Shown: positions 43,813-55,895 of the stretch, piece after piece
How positions within the stretch are numbered: the stretch's first letter is position 1
How the letters are laid out: every line of letters begins with the position of its first letter
NCBI RefSeq assembly: GCF_018873765.1
Contig: NC_057920.1
Location: 8,011,307 to 8,075,306 of the forward strand
DNA length: 64,000 nt
Direction: 5' to 3'
From: Telopea speciosissima
Taxonomy: Eukaryota; Streptophyta; Magnoliopsida; Proteales; Proteaceae
Notes under the pieces: model-generated
What the model was told of the DNA's origin: nothing
Seen by the model: only the letters and a program-made list of their open reading frames with translations
Database searches by the model: none
Made by a program: the position numbers and the translations under genes

Positions 43813-46450
43813 TTTAGACGGTCTACGGCCCATTATGAAAAGAGAACCAAAAAAAAAAAAACTTTTGGTGCACAAAGGAAAGGTGAATATTAAGGCTATA
43901 CTTGCTTGACAAGAAATTGATAGAAAAAATTCAAAAAGAGAGAGAGAGAGAGAGACCCGGCCCGTCTCTAGGCGTAAGGGAATTTCTGTGTGGAAATTGA
44001 TTGAAATGGATGGGATTACTATTTATAAGGTGGTCCAAAGCCTGAAGTGGAGAACCTAATTCCCAACCCAACACTTAAAGTGACTTCCTTAGAAGTCGAT
44101 TGACTAATGCATAATTAACCACACAATTCATTCCCAACCAATCACCTTCACAACTAGCTGTTCTGGATCTTCTTGTTCTCCCCCCCCCCCCCCTCTCCTC
44201 CCTCGCAAGTTCATTTAGTATGTTGTGCAAGGTTCAAGAAATTCATATTATTTTGCAAGATTTTGAAAATGTTCTCGATTTCAACAAGGATCGAACTCAT
44301 CCCGTTCGTGAATTTAGAATCTTAGTTGCGTAATTTCAATTGCCAAAATAATTTTTAGGAAAGAGTTTCCTTCACGCACGGTGAAGGAGGTACCTTGTTC
44401 GTGTAATTTCAATTGCCAAACTGATTTTTCAAAAGACCGAGTTTTCCTTTAACCATAGTGAAGGAGTTATTTGTTGAGGGTTGATGTCTTGTATTCTATA
44501 GTTTGGGTTGTGGGATGTCTCTGAAGAGCCATTAAAAACCCATATGACTTGATCTAGATCAATCTGCCCGATACTTGTATTTTATCTCTTTGTTTTCCCT
44601 ATAAATTAGTAGCAATGAAGGTTATTAGGGTTACAAGCAAATTATTTGAAAAAGCGAAAAAGTGTGAGGAAGAGAGCTTGTAAACTTTTTTTCCATTGCT
44701 AGTGAAGACTGCTTTTATCTCACCATAGACGTAAGCACCTAGGCTAACCACATGTATCCTTGCGTCATGGTTGTGTGATTATTCTTTCAGTTTCGTTGAG
44801 TTTTCTGTCATGTATAGGTCGTTTCGGGCCCATCATTGCACTTGGATGGGTGTCTGGAAATAGTGGAGGGTATTTTCATACCTCGAACTGTCTAACATAT
44901 AGGGAGAGTACTGATGGCGGTAGATCCGTGGCTCGTGGTCGTCCATGGAAAACTTTCTTCTCTTTAAAACTATTGATTTTTCAATATTTTCTCAAATTTG
45001 AAAGCAACCTAGCAAAAATGCACCAACAAGTTACTAAGATGCTAACATGGATATTCAATTACTTCTTCAAATACCATTTCATTCCTATTAAATTTAAAGG
45101 ATAAAAGCTTCCTACATAGACAATGTGGGAAGCCATTCCCACAGAGTTCATCCCATATGTGGAAAACTAGGTTTCCCCAAAAACAATATAGAAGGTCTAG
45201 GCCTACATAGTATTACTTCCACCCAAAACCCAAATACAGAGAGAAGCATCAAGAGTTACTATGCTATTTATTCCAAACAAAAGCAGGTCCATTGGAAGAA
45301 AGTGTTTGTTTAGACTTTAATGGTATAGCAAAATCCAGAGATATCAATAAACCCTTTTGATGCCAACCCATGTTTGCCCATGTAATGATGGGCTTGATCC
45401 TAAGAGCAAGACCCAAATCATAAAATGCAGTTTTCGGGCTGGGCTTACGCCTAAGATAAACGGCCGGCACTTCGTCGTAGCCCAAGCCCAGCCCACTCTC
45501 TTTAATTAATTCAAGTAGGACCGATGTTATGTGCCTAATGGGGTTCAATCTAGTTTACAAATGCTAGATTGGACCAGGCTAGTATGGGATAGGTTAACGG
45601 GCTTGACTTAACGTGTTCCATCGGCTTTGGAGCTTTTGGCGTATCGTTCGAGTAACTAACGTCTGGTGTCTGCATGCCAGCCCTTGCAAATTGAGGTAAC
45701 GACCTTGTTGCATGATGCAGTCCAGTTTCACTTATTATTAACAACTCCAGAGAGAGAGAGAGAGAGAGAGAGAAGATGACTTCTTGCTCGGTTGGCATTT
45801 GTAGCATGGGTGGGAGCGGGGAGATGGGTTGTGCCGGCAGTAGGGGTGAGGTGGGGGTGGGGTGGGTTGCAGGAAGAAGAAGAAAGAAGGGTATTTTGGG
45901 AATTAAAGGAGTTAGTCCTTACTCACGTCACGACTTAACAGAGGACAATAACGGATTGGGTCTGTTTGTAACATATTTTAAACCATAGGGAAGGTTCGTG
46001 TAATTGTTGAAAACACAGGGAAAGGGGTGTAATTAGGGCAAAGTACAGGGGAGTATGTCTCCCAACATCCAATGAATTCTTCACATAGAATATGCTTGCA
46101 TTACTGGGACTACAAAAACAACAAAAGAATGGTGAAGGAAATGATCTATTATTGTAAGATTGCATAGCAAGATAACATTTTAAACTTCTGAAAACGAGGG
46201 AAAGAAATATATTGAGGTAGATTCATACAAAACTCCTTTTTGACAGCCAGTGATAATCTAATTTCATTTCTCAAAGTCTTCCATGAAAAAGATTTTTTTT
46301 AAAAAAAAAGAACCCAATAACCAAAGGACAATGCTGTTGACTGTCAATTTACTGAAGACAAGGATGGCAGCGAAGAAGAATGTCACTCCATTTAAAAACA
46401 CAAGGTCAAGGAAAACTGCAGGAGATTGTTTCTTGGGCAGCAACTCAAGG
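43813..46450. other. Spacer with repeat debris
   Basis: GA tracts lie at 43937-43955 and 45749-45773, and a C-run at 44180-44193. The segment 44470-44760 has a TATA-like cctataaatta and a leader-like end and may be an LTR piece, but no partner was found. Nothing codes for a recognised protein. Confidence 0.35.
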
Positions 46451-47871
46451 TGGAGCCTGTAAATATATTCTCAACCAACTGTCTAGTTTTCCTTTGTTAA
46501 AGTTTTACACATACCGCAGGGGTAGTTTTGTCTCTTATCCCTGTAGAATAGCTAGCGGTTAAGAGTGGTATTCGTGATCAGAATAACATAAATTCGCACC
46601 GAATAACAGTGGTATTGAACTTGTCAAATCAGGCTCTAGGATACTGTTTTAAATCATATATAACCTTTTTATGTAGCATACAGTCTCTGTGAGAATTCTC
46701 CCCCTGAGAAACATACCCTGGAGGTTGCTCTATATATACCTCTTCGTGGAGATCACTGTATAGAAACACATTCTTAATATCCATCTAATAGAGATGTCGG
46801 TCTAAATTCACAGCTAAGGATATAAAAACACGAACCGAGTTGAGACAAGCTACTAGCGATAAGGTCCCAAAAATAATCTACATCATAAGTCTTGAGTATA
46901 ACCATCAACAACCAATTGGACCTTAAGCCGTTCAACCGAACCATTTAGATTGTACTTAATTGTGTACATCCAACGACATCGCACAAGATAGGACCTGGAG
47001 GCAAATCGAAGAGAGTCCATGTCTATCTAGAAAGCAAGGCATTCATTTCCGTTTCCATAGCCACTTTCCACACAGGAAAAGATAAAGCCTCAACATACTT
47101 TTTCAAAATGGAGTTAGTAGATAATGAAAGAGCAAAGTTAAGTAATGGAGATGGAAGATGAAAAAGCAAGTAACTTTGATTTCAGAGTCAGTAGTCATGG
47201 ATTTCTGAGTGCAAGAGCGAGTACCTTTGAGAAGAGCAACTAGTCAGTTAGCAGGAGATGAAGAAAGAAGAACGTTGGCATCAGGATTAGGTTGTATGGT
47301 GGATTGGGTGGGGGCTGGAGCTGAAGTAGATTGCAATGTCTTCTTATGCCACTAACACGCTTGCGGAGGAGCAGATGAAGTAGTGATTGGAGCATCAACG
47401 AACGACACAAATACAGGAATAGGAGGTGCACGATCAAGATTTGCATTAGGAGTAGAGGTGGTGCGAGAAGAGAATAATATAAAGTATTTCCAAAAAATGT
47501 GACATCGGCACTGACAAACTGCCGATGCAACACTTTTACCCTTTCTGAGTCCTACAATAATAAAGAAAAATGCATTTGATGGCCTAGGGAGACAACTTAT
47601 CAATTGGAGGGTACAAAATATATACAAAACACATACAACCAAAAACACGAGGTGACGATGTGAATAAGAAAGAATTTGGATATAAAATAGACTATGAATG
47701 GCTAGCAAGAACAAAAGAAGGAATCCGATAATTTAAATAACAAACAGTGAAAACGGTATCAGACAAAAAATGTTTGGGAACATGCATATGGATCATTAGA
47801 GACCGAGCAATCTCCAATAAATGTTTGTAGTTCCTTTCAACCATTCATTCTATTGTGGGGTATACGTACAG

Positions 47872-48038
47872 GGAAAATTATCACCTCAATTTGTATGCCC
47901 ATCAATTTCCTCAATTCCCTCTAATAGAGGGAGGTGGACCCCACCTGAGCAGTGTGTTTGGACAGGGTATAGGGGTCATTTTTGCTCCCCTATTGATGGA
48001 ATTGAGGGGGGCTGGCAAATTGAGGGGATAAAGATCCA
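47872..48038. mobile_element. MITE-like stem element C2 nested in copia integrase
   Basis: Left end GGAAAATTATCACCTCAATTTG-type (22 bp) and right end (reverse complement GGATCTTTATCCCCTCAATT) pair. Flanks tacgtacag and cacgaacag agree at 7 of 9. The outer ends match element C1 at 11258-11416 although the inner stem is different. Confidence 0.7.
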
Positions 48039-48059
48039 CACGAACAGCTCGTTTGATGA

Positions 48060-48880
48060 ATCCAAGGTTTTAATTATCTTAATGTATCAGTTGATACTAA
48101 CTGATACATATCGCATCCATACCATAAGGTACCGATACGAAACCTTAAAGGATTGACTTATCAGGTCGATACAACGACAACAACAACTGGGCCTTATCTC
48201 AATTGAATGGGTTTGCTAAATATGTGACCTGATATAATTGATACTTATCGACACACTCAATACGCAATCAACGACTACAAAACATACCAAGAGCTCCTAT
48301 AAAGCATTTTAATCAATTTTGGTTTGGAAAAATCAACTTGATTCCTTACTTCTACTAGCAAAAAAGACTCTAGTAGTGTTGACTTCATCATTTGGTGATT
48401 AAACAACCTGCAATCAAGAATTGAAATTAAATCTACGCAAGAACAATTTTCTATTAAAATTTTGATATTTCTTTTTGCTCAAATGCTGACTTTTAGGGTC
48501 TTTTTTTTTTGTGCAATAGATGACAAGATTAGTAAAAAACAACCTGAATGATTGCATCAAACTAGTTTTTTTTTTTTTTTCCAACGATGTGTGCATTTAA
48601 ACCCTTAATCTTCCCCAACCTGAAAATGGTATATTTTTTTTGTATTACTACATGTAAGAAATCTTAAACAAATGTGCACTTGTCTCATCATACTTTGTTC
48701 TCCTCTTTATACATGACATAGTGTATATTATTTATTTCTAGTGTTTTATGCTTCAAAATTGTATTTCACATACATCCTAAATATTTCAATGCGTATCTTA
48801 CATCTCTCTGATACAATACAATGTCTCTTAAAATCACCTTTCCATTACAATACCCGATACCAATACTTTAAACCTTGGAT
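48060..48880. mobile_element. 821-bp inverted-end element with TATCGGTATCG-type sequence
   Basis: Begins atccaaggttttaa and ends tttaaaccttggat, an inverted pair of about 14 bp, with cagttgatactaactgatac and cgataccaatac inside. The copia integrase sequence resumes on its right side. Its TSD is not clear. The family has other stretches at 15235, 16735 and 31230. Confidence 0.55.
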
Positions 48881-49717
48881 TAATCATACCAATAGCCAAA
48901 CAAAAATCAGAATTTCAAGTTGTGTATTCAAGAGCATTATCACATTTAAGTATATTCAGGAGCAATATCAGATCGTAAAACTTTAATGGAAGCATCAAAT
49001 TGGGTTTATATTTTATTATAAAAATTTTTAAAATAGAAAAAACCTCGAAAAGATCTTTCAACAAATACACCCAATCAACCGGGAATGATCATCCATAAAA
49101 ATAATAAAGTAAGAAAATTCTACTCGATTCTTGACATGATAGAGACCCCAAATATCAGAATGAACTTATATAAAAATAAAAAAAAAGAAAAGATGAACTT
49201 TAGGCACTACGAACAGGAAAAGATGACCAATAGTGCTTCTCAAGGTCACATGTTTCACACTTAAGACTAGAGACGGTCTTGCCCCCCTGTTTGAAGTTCA
49301 ACACTTTCTCATATATATCATAAGTTCGAGTCTCCAGAACATATTCTTCTCAAGAGAAGATTATTTCCCTTTAAATCATCCCCAACTCCTTTTGTTATGG
49401 TGTGGAACATGGCATTGGTTACAATGGTTGGATCCATACTATTCCACAACCATATCTTAATAATGGAGTCCTCACGCATTCACTCTTCATAAGCAGTAAC
49501 AATGGATTCTTTAGAATCAGGAGAGACTGGATCCAAAATAAGGTATTTCATTTTCCCCGTAGCATGAATATAAACTTGAACGGCCTGAGCCTAAAATAAA
49601 TAATTGGAAACTCCATTGAGTTTTATAGTAGTAATCTGGACATTCACGTTGTCCCTGGGAGATTTGGGATCAGCCATCATTCCCCGCAGCGATAGCACCT
49701 CTGGAAGCCAATGATCT

Positions 49718-50487
49718 TGTAACAGAACTTCAACAAAATAACTGAATGATAGGTTTCCAAAGATAGAGAACAATAATAGACAAATACTGGAAGAAAACCC
49801 CACAAAATCACAGGTAGATAATACAGATTTAGAACCCAGCAGTGGAAGGAATTAAACTGCTGGAACTAAATCTCATACACATGAGTCCAGTTTTGGGTAA
49901 TTTTAAATCACCAAAGATCAGCTGGTTAGATGAACCTCTGATGAAGGTCGAAGGATAGTAGAGGCCAATCATGCCCCAAGAAAAATTGTGCGGATCTGCT
50001 GGTTAGACCCAACTTAATTTCAGAATCTGATATTCTAATTGCTTCCCCAAAACCAGAGTATCACCCAGAAAGAAAGAAAAAATAAATAGCACCAGATCAG
50101 GGACTTGGATCAGCCCAATAGATGGATCGAGTGTACCTTTCTGAAGGATGAAGCCACCCTCAAAACAAGAGAGGGATCAGATGGCCTGATACAAAGTAAT
50201 TGAAGATCTAACAGTCTTCAAAAAAAACTTCCAGAATCTTCCAGAATAGAAGCCGATAGCCATTATATGCAAAAAACTAGACTTGGGGGAAATAATAACC
50301 CCATGAACAGCAAGGTAAGGTAATAGAAAGCCCTAATTTATCTTCATAATATCAACAACTAGAGCTACAGATAGATTGAAGGCAGCATAAGCTGCTGCAA
50401 CCACACAAACTCGTCTCCTAAAGACTGTCAAACCAGAATCGTATGAAGAACAATCACAGCCTATTGGAGCTCTGATGCACTGTTACA
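49718..50487 (-). repeat. Copia 5' LTR, 770 bp
   Basis: Plus-strand form begins TGTAACAG and ends CTGTTACA, a perfect 8-bp inverted pair with TG...CA. On the minus strand the sequence just inside (attggcttccagag) resembles the initiator tRNA-Met primer site tggtatcagag, which places this as the 5' LTR of the minus-strand copia relic. Confidence 0.7.
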
Positions 50488-51629
50488 AAAGGGAACCTGG
50501 TAATCAGCAGTAATCCAACTTGAAGATGAGAAGATAAGACAAGATAATCTCAGAACATGATTGACTCAGAATACTGTGTCTATTGGTGGCAGGCCTTTTA
50601 TTTGTCAAACAGAAACTTGAGTTCTAACCTGAGTAGGAATCAAACCTAGGATACAACTCTACTTACAACTTAGAAAAGGAAAGTAACATAACTGAAAATA
50701 AGTAAAGAGATGAGATATCAAAATAGGGACTCCCCTTTTCGTGATCACAATAGGTTCATTGTAAAGATAATAATTAAATAATAGAGTAATCTGTATCTTC
50801 TGCATGTGACAAACAAATGACACTACACCTTCATTCGGTAAAACCTACTCCAAATTCAGAATGATCCTCAAATGTGCCACGAGAATCAATAATATCAAGG
50901 GGAACTACTAAAGAGAAAAGCAGCCAGTTCTGCAAGGCAACTCATTAGTATTTTAAGTTGCCAGGCCAAGGTCGGGCCTCTCTAGCACCTTAATCTTCCG
51001 CTATAGTAGCCTAGATCTATGGAGTTACAGGACCCTGCTCTAGAGAACTTCTAAAGCTAGCATCATAGAGAAACCAAGTACCCATTGGGGAACAAATTAC
51101 CAGTGTTCAACTTGACATTCTCTAGTCTTCCTGTTTACCACATGTTCAATTGTTCATGTTTAGCAATCATGAGCTGGTTATGAAAGTCGGTGAAAAATCA
51201 AAAGTGATTATCCTGGGGAAGCAGGAGGATACCAGAAAAGATACAATCATACAATTGATCAGCCAGAAGCCTAGAATAGTATTTGCAGAGGCCAATAGGG
51301 AAAGGAATCAAGACTCGTTATGCAAAATAATTATCAAAACTTCATAACGTATTGTTGGTTTTGGTGAATAGTTTTGCTGTGCTTCACCAATTGATCACAA
51401 CCATCAAAGTAGTTGACTTCAGCACCAACAAAGGACTGAAAAGAAAAGAGACACCAGAGCACATGCATGTATGCTGCAGGCTCTGCCCTTGTGACATTTG
51501 ATACCCATCCCCCAAGAAGTAAACTCTCTTAACACCTAACGCAAGGGCATCCACTAAAAGACTTTATTAGCCCCTTAAGAGAAATGAGAACTATTTTGTA
51601 GCACCTCCATCTCATGATTCTCATCCACT

Positions 51630-51774
51630 ATGAAACTTCATAGAGCAGTAAAGAGTGGGGGCAAGAAGCAAGCTGTTTGGGCATGTAATCCTTAACCAGG
51701 ACATGAAACTCCATAGAGCAGTGAAGAGTGGGGCAAGAAGCAAGCTGTTTGGTAATGTGATCCTCAACCAGGAC
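51630..51774. repeat. 73-bp tandem duplication
   Basis: Units begin atgaaacttcatagagcag (51630) and atgaaactccatagagcag (51703) and each ends aaccaggac. The second unit has lost one G of a G-run and has a few changes. The minus-strand frame across it is therefore repeated (SWLRIT.PNSLLLAP) but shows no known family. Confidence 0.85.
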
Positions 51775-52454
51775 ACAAGAGAAAAATCCAAACCAGCACT
51801 TATCACTAGAATTACAATCTTGCCCTTGACTCTGATCCTAGACAAATGATAAAGATATCTTCTTCCAAATAACTTCCTAAATTAAGTGCTAAAACCTAAC
51901 ACACTACAAATGAAAATCTATGAATCTAACATTAAAAAGAAAGGGAAAAGGTTCCCTGAGCTGCCAGCGGAGGATATGCTCGCATTCTCTCTCTCTCTTC
52001 TCACATAAAATGGACCTTGCTGCTCCCCGATGTACGAAACCATTCCATCGCACCTCACTGGTGCGTTCTGCCATGTCTCTTAGAGAACCCTCAAACACAC
52101 ACACAAAAAAAAATGCAGCCAACCCTAGGTTGTCCAACAAACTACCTTAGAAATTCATGGAATTGCCATTAGGAGGAAACCAATCATACGATCTTGCTAC
52201 TTGATCCGATTTCTCAAAGTTAAAGCCCAAAGGAATGCCTCCAAAACTATCAAAAATAGATACCCATCTCTTCACCCAAACTATGCCAGTGTCACATGTC
52301 ACATCCATCTTCCAATTGTCGATGTTTATTTGATGATCCTGTAATTCCTCACTACCAAGTGGTCCAAAGAATCTCCAAATGTGCACGCACTCATATAATA
52401 GCTTACTTTGCTGCTAATTGGAACAGAATGCTAAAAAAAAAGTTGTCAACAGTG

Positions 52455-52565
52455 TTTAGGTGACCCAAAGCGTTGCAGGGGGTCTGGACGCAAGGCGACA
52501 CCAACAAGGGGACCCTAGTTGTCAAGGCGCCTGGACACCAAGGCACCCACCTAGGCAATGCCTTA
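52455..52565. repeat. AAGGCG/CCTAGGC-type dispersed repeat
   Basis: Contains caaggcgacaccaacaagg and gttgtcaaggcgcctggac; the first block recurs at about 62190-62210 with ttatcaaggcagccaaggcg nearby. Its class is unknown. Confidence 0.45.
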
Positions 52566-54425
52566 ACTACGGCCAAAAATACATCAAGTTAAGAACATCA
52601 CAACAAAAAGTCAAATGCATTAAAAAAATCCAAAAATGTTGACTCTCCGTGTTTCCTTCATAAAACTAGATTGCATGAAAAGGTGCTGCTGATTACCCAT
52701 CCACAAAACACATCTAACAGATGTGGGGGAGGAGGAACAAGGAAGGCCTTCTCCCTTGGAGCATGTCACAAGCACTACCTTTCTCAAAACAGAATTCAAA
52801 ATCCAAAGTCCTGTGCTTCAGAGAGGAACATCCATTTCCATATTGTCTTCTGGGGGGAAGGGGTTTCAGGATTCAGGTTCACTGAGTCAGAAAGTAGTAT
52901 AAAGGTAAGCGTTGGAGGAAAATTCATCCAATCCCAATAAGGCCACACCCAATTGTCATAGTTGGTTTCAGCAATGAAAACCCTGTCCAAAAAGATTGTA
53001 AGGGAAGCAACCTTTACCATCTACCCTCTCTCAACTCTCTTTAAATCCACAAATCCCAAACTAAACCTCAGGGGTTTCTATAAGCGAACTAATCAATAGA
53101 TCTTTCTCAGGATCCAAGGAGAGTGAAAAGGAAAGAGAAACCAAAGCAAAGTGGCTCTCTTCTCAACAGAGATCCTCCCAAAAACTTAAATCCTATCTCA
53201 ACTATAGCATCATTAAGCACAAATTGTGCGAAGGTAAGCATCCACAAATGCTCTTCTAGTGAGAACACACTTTTACCTATATGCTAACTCAGAAGCCCAA
53301 CCATTCTCTAAGAGAACACACTTTTACTTGATGACCTTGAGCCAAGAGTTCTAGGTTCACTTTTGAATTTCAAAGGCATCATTTCCCCTTCAAAATTTGC
53401 CCTAGCATAAACTTCCGTATAAGGACAACATGCACAACTGCTCCCAATAGACAACTTCGGAGCTCATCCTCATTGACATTGCTTCATGCCATCCTACTCT
53501 TTGAGGTTTGACTTTAAACCAGTCTCCCTGCATCATACAAACCTCCCAAGTTTTTGGTTGTTGTTAAGTTTTCATACTCAAACTATTCTTTTGATATAGT
53601 TCACGCCTAGGATTACAAGACAGTTAGTGATAGTGATTCAAGTGTTGCAATAGGATCCAACTGAGGAACTCCCTTCTATTCTTTTGGGCTTTCTTGATCT
53701 ATTTATACAAATATACAACCTGTGCTTGTGGTTTGGAATTCAGTAGTGTTTAACGTCTTCAAACACCTGAATGCATGAGTTTCTTCATCGATCACTTTAT
53801 TTGTTCGTCGTTCTATTTACAACCTGAAGCTACCAAGATTCTTTTCAAAATCCAACAAACCCAGTGTGATATTTTTGATTTGTTCAAAGAACTAATAGAA
53901 TTATCTCTGATCTTAACTGCTTTGTAATGCAATCTGACCATCCATATCATGGATCTCAAATGCAATCAGAACCAATGATCAAAGGTTTGATCAGATATGA
54001 GATAAACGAAGCAACTGCGTTGTTGAGGAAGAAATCAAATCAATGGAATGGGAGGGAAAAGAGATGAGATCGATTTTCTTGGAAGGAAGAAGAGAGGAGA
54101 AGAAATCAGATTTGGGTTACCAATCCCATATGCACTGCTTAACAACACCAAACTCTTTAAAAAAACACTCACATTCTTTAATCAAATCATCCTTAATTAA
54201 TGGGAGTGTATTTCATATGTAAAGACCTTCTAAAATTCATAAATTGGTTCATAAAGGACTCTTAATCACACTTACTCAATAAAGTAACTCAAAACAGAAC
54301 TCTATCTAACTATTAAGTATTCTAATCTAACTCAAACACTTGACAACTATTCCCGTGTACTCACTTTATCCTCACTTTATGTGAATATAAATCAAGTCCA
54401 TTACAATGAAACCTTAAAAAAAAAA

Positions 54426-55826
54426 AATGAAAGGCCCAACTTATAATACAACTACGCAAAGGTCAATTTCAGCCCACTGGACTGCCACCAGCACCTTATG
54501 GGCCTCCCAAGCTTGTGCAAAGGCCTCCATACAGGATTAATGTGTAATACAATTGCTGCACTTTCTATCATCAAATCATAGTTATTCAGTTCTTTCATCT
54601 TTGATTCGATAACTATTAATTTTTTTGCACTGGGAAGTGGGAATAAACAGGCCAACCACTCCACTAAAATTGTTATAAGACTTCCTTCTCTTGGCATCAT
54701 AAAATTCACCCACCCTTGTAACCCTGCATTTCATATTTTAGCAATCCAAACTCCATCTTCCTTCAGCTCTTTAACTTCAAAAACCTAGTTCAAAACTATA
54801 ATTTGCTATGCAAATCTCCTTATTTCATCATTTGCTCAACCCTAATTTCAAGGTATTTTGGAAGCTCTATTTACGGTTGAAGGCTTCTATCATCAATGCC
54901 TCGTGCACTTTCTAATCAAAGTTAATGGAGATAAGTATATAATTGAATTGATGAAAATCAGAAGAATTGTCTGTACACTTGGGAGCTGTACAAAAAGACC
55001 ATGGTCTACCCTGGACCCTCTGCAAAAGAGTCTTCCACCCTTACTAATCACCCAAAAGAAAAAGCAAAAAGTCATCAATCCATAAAAGCCATCAATTCCT
55101 CCATATTAGATACTACTCAATTACAAAATCTCTCCATCTATCTCAAATACAAAATAGTATTAACTCCTCAGAATTCAGACATCCCTGAACAACAGCTGGA
55201 CACCATACACATTGCCTTTGAAGCTACAATCTCCACTGAATCTTCCCTTGCAACGAAAGTGTGTGTGTTTTTCTCCTTCCAAATGCACCAACAGATCACA
55301 AAAGGGATCATCTTCCATTACTTCATCATTCTCCCCTCAAAGGGACAACCTTCCAGTTCCTTTATCTGAAATGTCAACAATAGACTTAATTCATTTATAC
55401 AAAGTGTTATCCCCTGAATTTCAGCTCCTCCATTCAAAGACCTAGTTGGTACCTCCATATAATTGGATGCAACACACACACACACAGGGAGAGAGAGAGA
55501 GAAAGAGATAAAGTTGGGGGGGAATTCCACTGGCCGATTGCAGCTTTTGTTTCCAGCACCTGGGGTCTCTCTGTCAGATCCTTCAAACCATAATTTCCTA
55601 GCTTTTCACATCCACCAAATTCAGTCAACATCAAACCATTGCTTCTCTCAATGTCTGTTAAAAGTTGAAACCCACTTTCCCATTCAAGACCATTTTGCAA
55701 TTCCCCTCTTTTCTATATTCATCCAACTACAGAACACTTGACTTTTATATGGATATTGATTTTATTGATAAACAAAATTAAATACTGGTACAACACTCGA
55801 AAAAGAAATAAAGAACCTCAACAGAG
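54426..55826. other. Spacer
   Basis: No gene recognised; contains a (CA)n then (GA)n tract at about 55471-55503. Confidence 0.35.
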
Positions 55827-55829
55827 ACT

Positions 55830-55895
55830 AAAAAAAAGGGCATACCCAATGCACGAGGTTCCCGCCAGTGCGGGGTCTGGGGAGGGTCACAATAG
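55830..55895 (-). mobile_element. 5'-truncated Au-type SINE, minus strand
   Basis: aaaaaaagggcatacccaat, then gcacgaggttcccgccagtg and gggtctggggagggtc are the reverse complement of the Au SINE 3' end (tccctagacccc ... gcgggaacctcgtgc ... gggtatgccc). Only the last about 65 bp remain. Confidence 0.75.

Larger units (their letters stand above)
46460..50487 (-). mobile_element. Ty1/copia retrotransposon relic with one LTR, broken by nested insertions
   Basis: Reading down the minus strand: the 5' LTR (50487-49718); a gag-like start at about 49665, ADPKSPRDNVNVQITTIKLN then SNYLF, with SMDPTIVTNAMF further on; a CETCDLEKH..SFP zinc-type segment near 49250; integrase near 49170-48890 (VHSDIWG, FMDDHSR, KVLRSDIAPEYT); integrase end near 47870-47740 (LEIARSLMIHMHVPKHFLSD); the VSADVTFFGNT segment near 47525-47480; and RT near 47090-46500 (WKVAMETEMNA, YIEQPPGYVSQGEN, DLKQYPRAWFDKF). 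Many frame breaks. RNase H and the 3' LTR were not found. Two elements (47872-48038, 48060-48880) sit inside integrase. Confidence 0.85.
50488..54425. other. Spacer, no gene recognised
   Basis: Moderate GC with short frames on both strands lacking any family resemblance. It holds the 73-bp tandem duplication at 51630-51774 and, at 52455-52565, a gcgacaccaacaagg repeat also seen at 62150-62220. Confidence 0.4.

Noticed and set aside
44470..44760. Possible solo LTR
   Set aside because: A TATA-like box alone is not enough; no ends or TSD could be defined.
51621..51845. Minus-strand frame with an internal repeat
   Set aside because: The repeat is simply the 73-bp DNA duplication; no known family.
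55463..55741. 92-residue plus-strand frame near CA/GA repeats
   Set aside because: No start context, no family resemblance; begins in a microsatellite.
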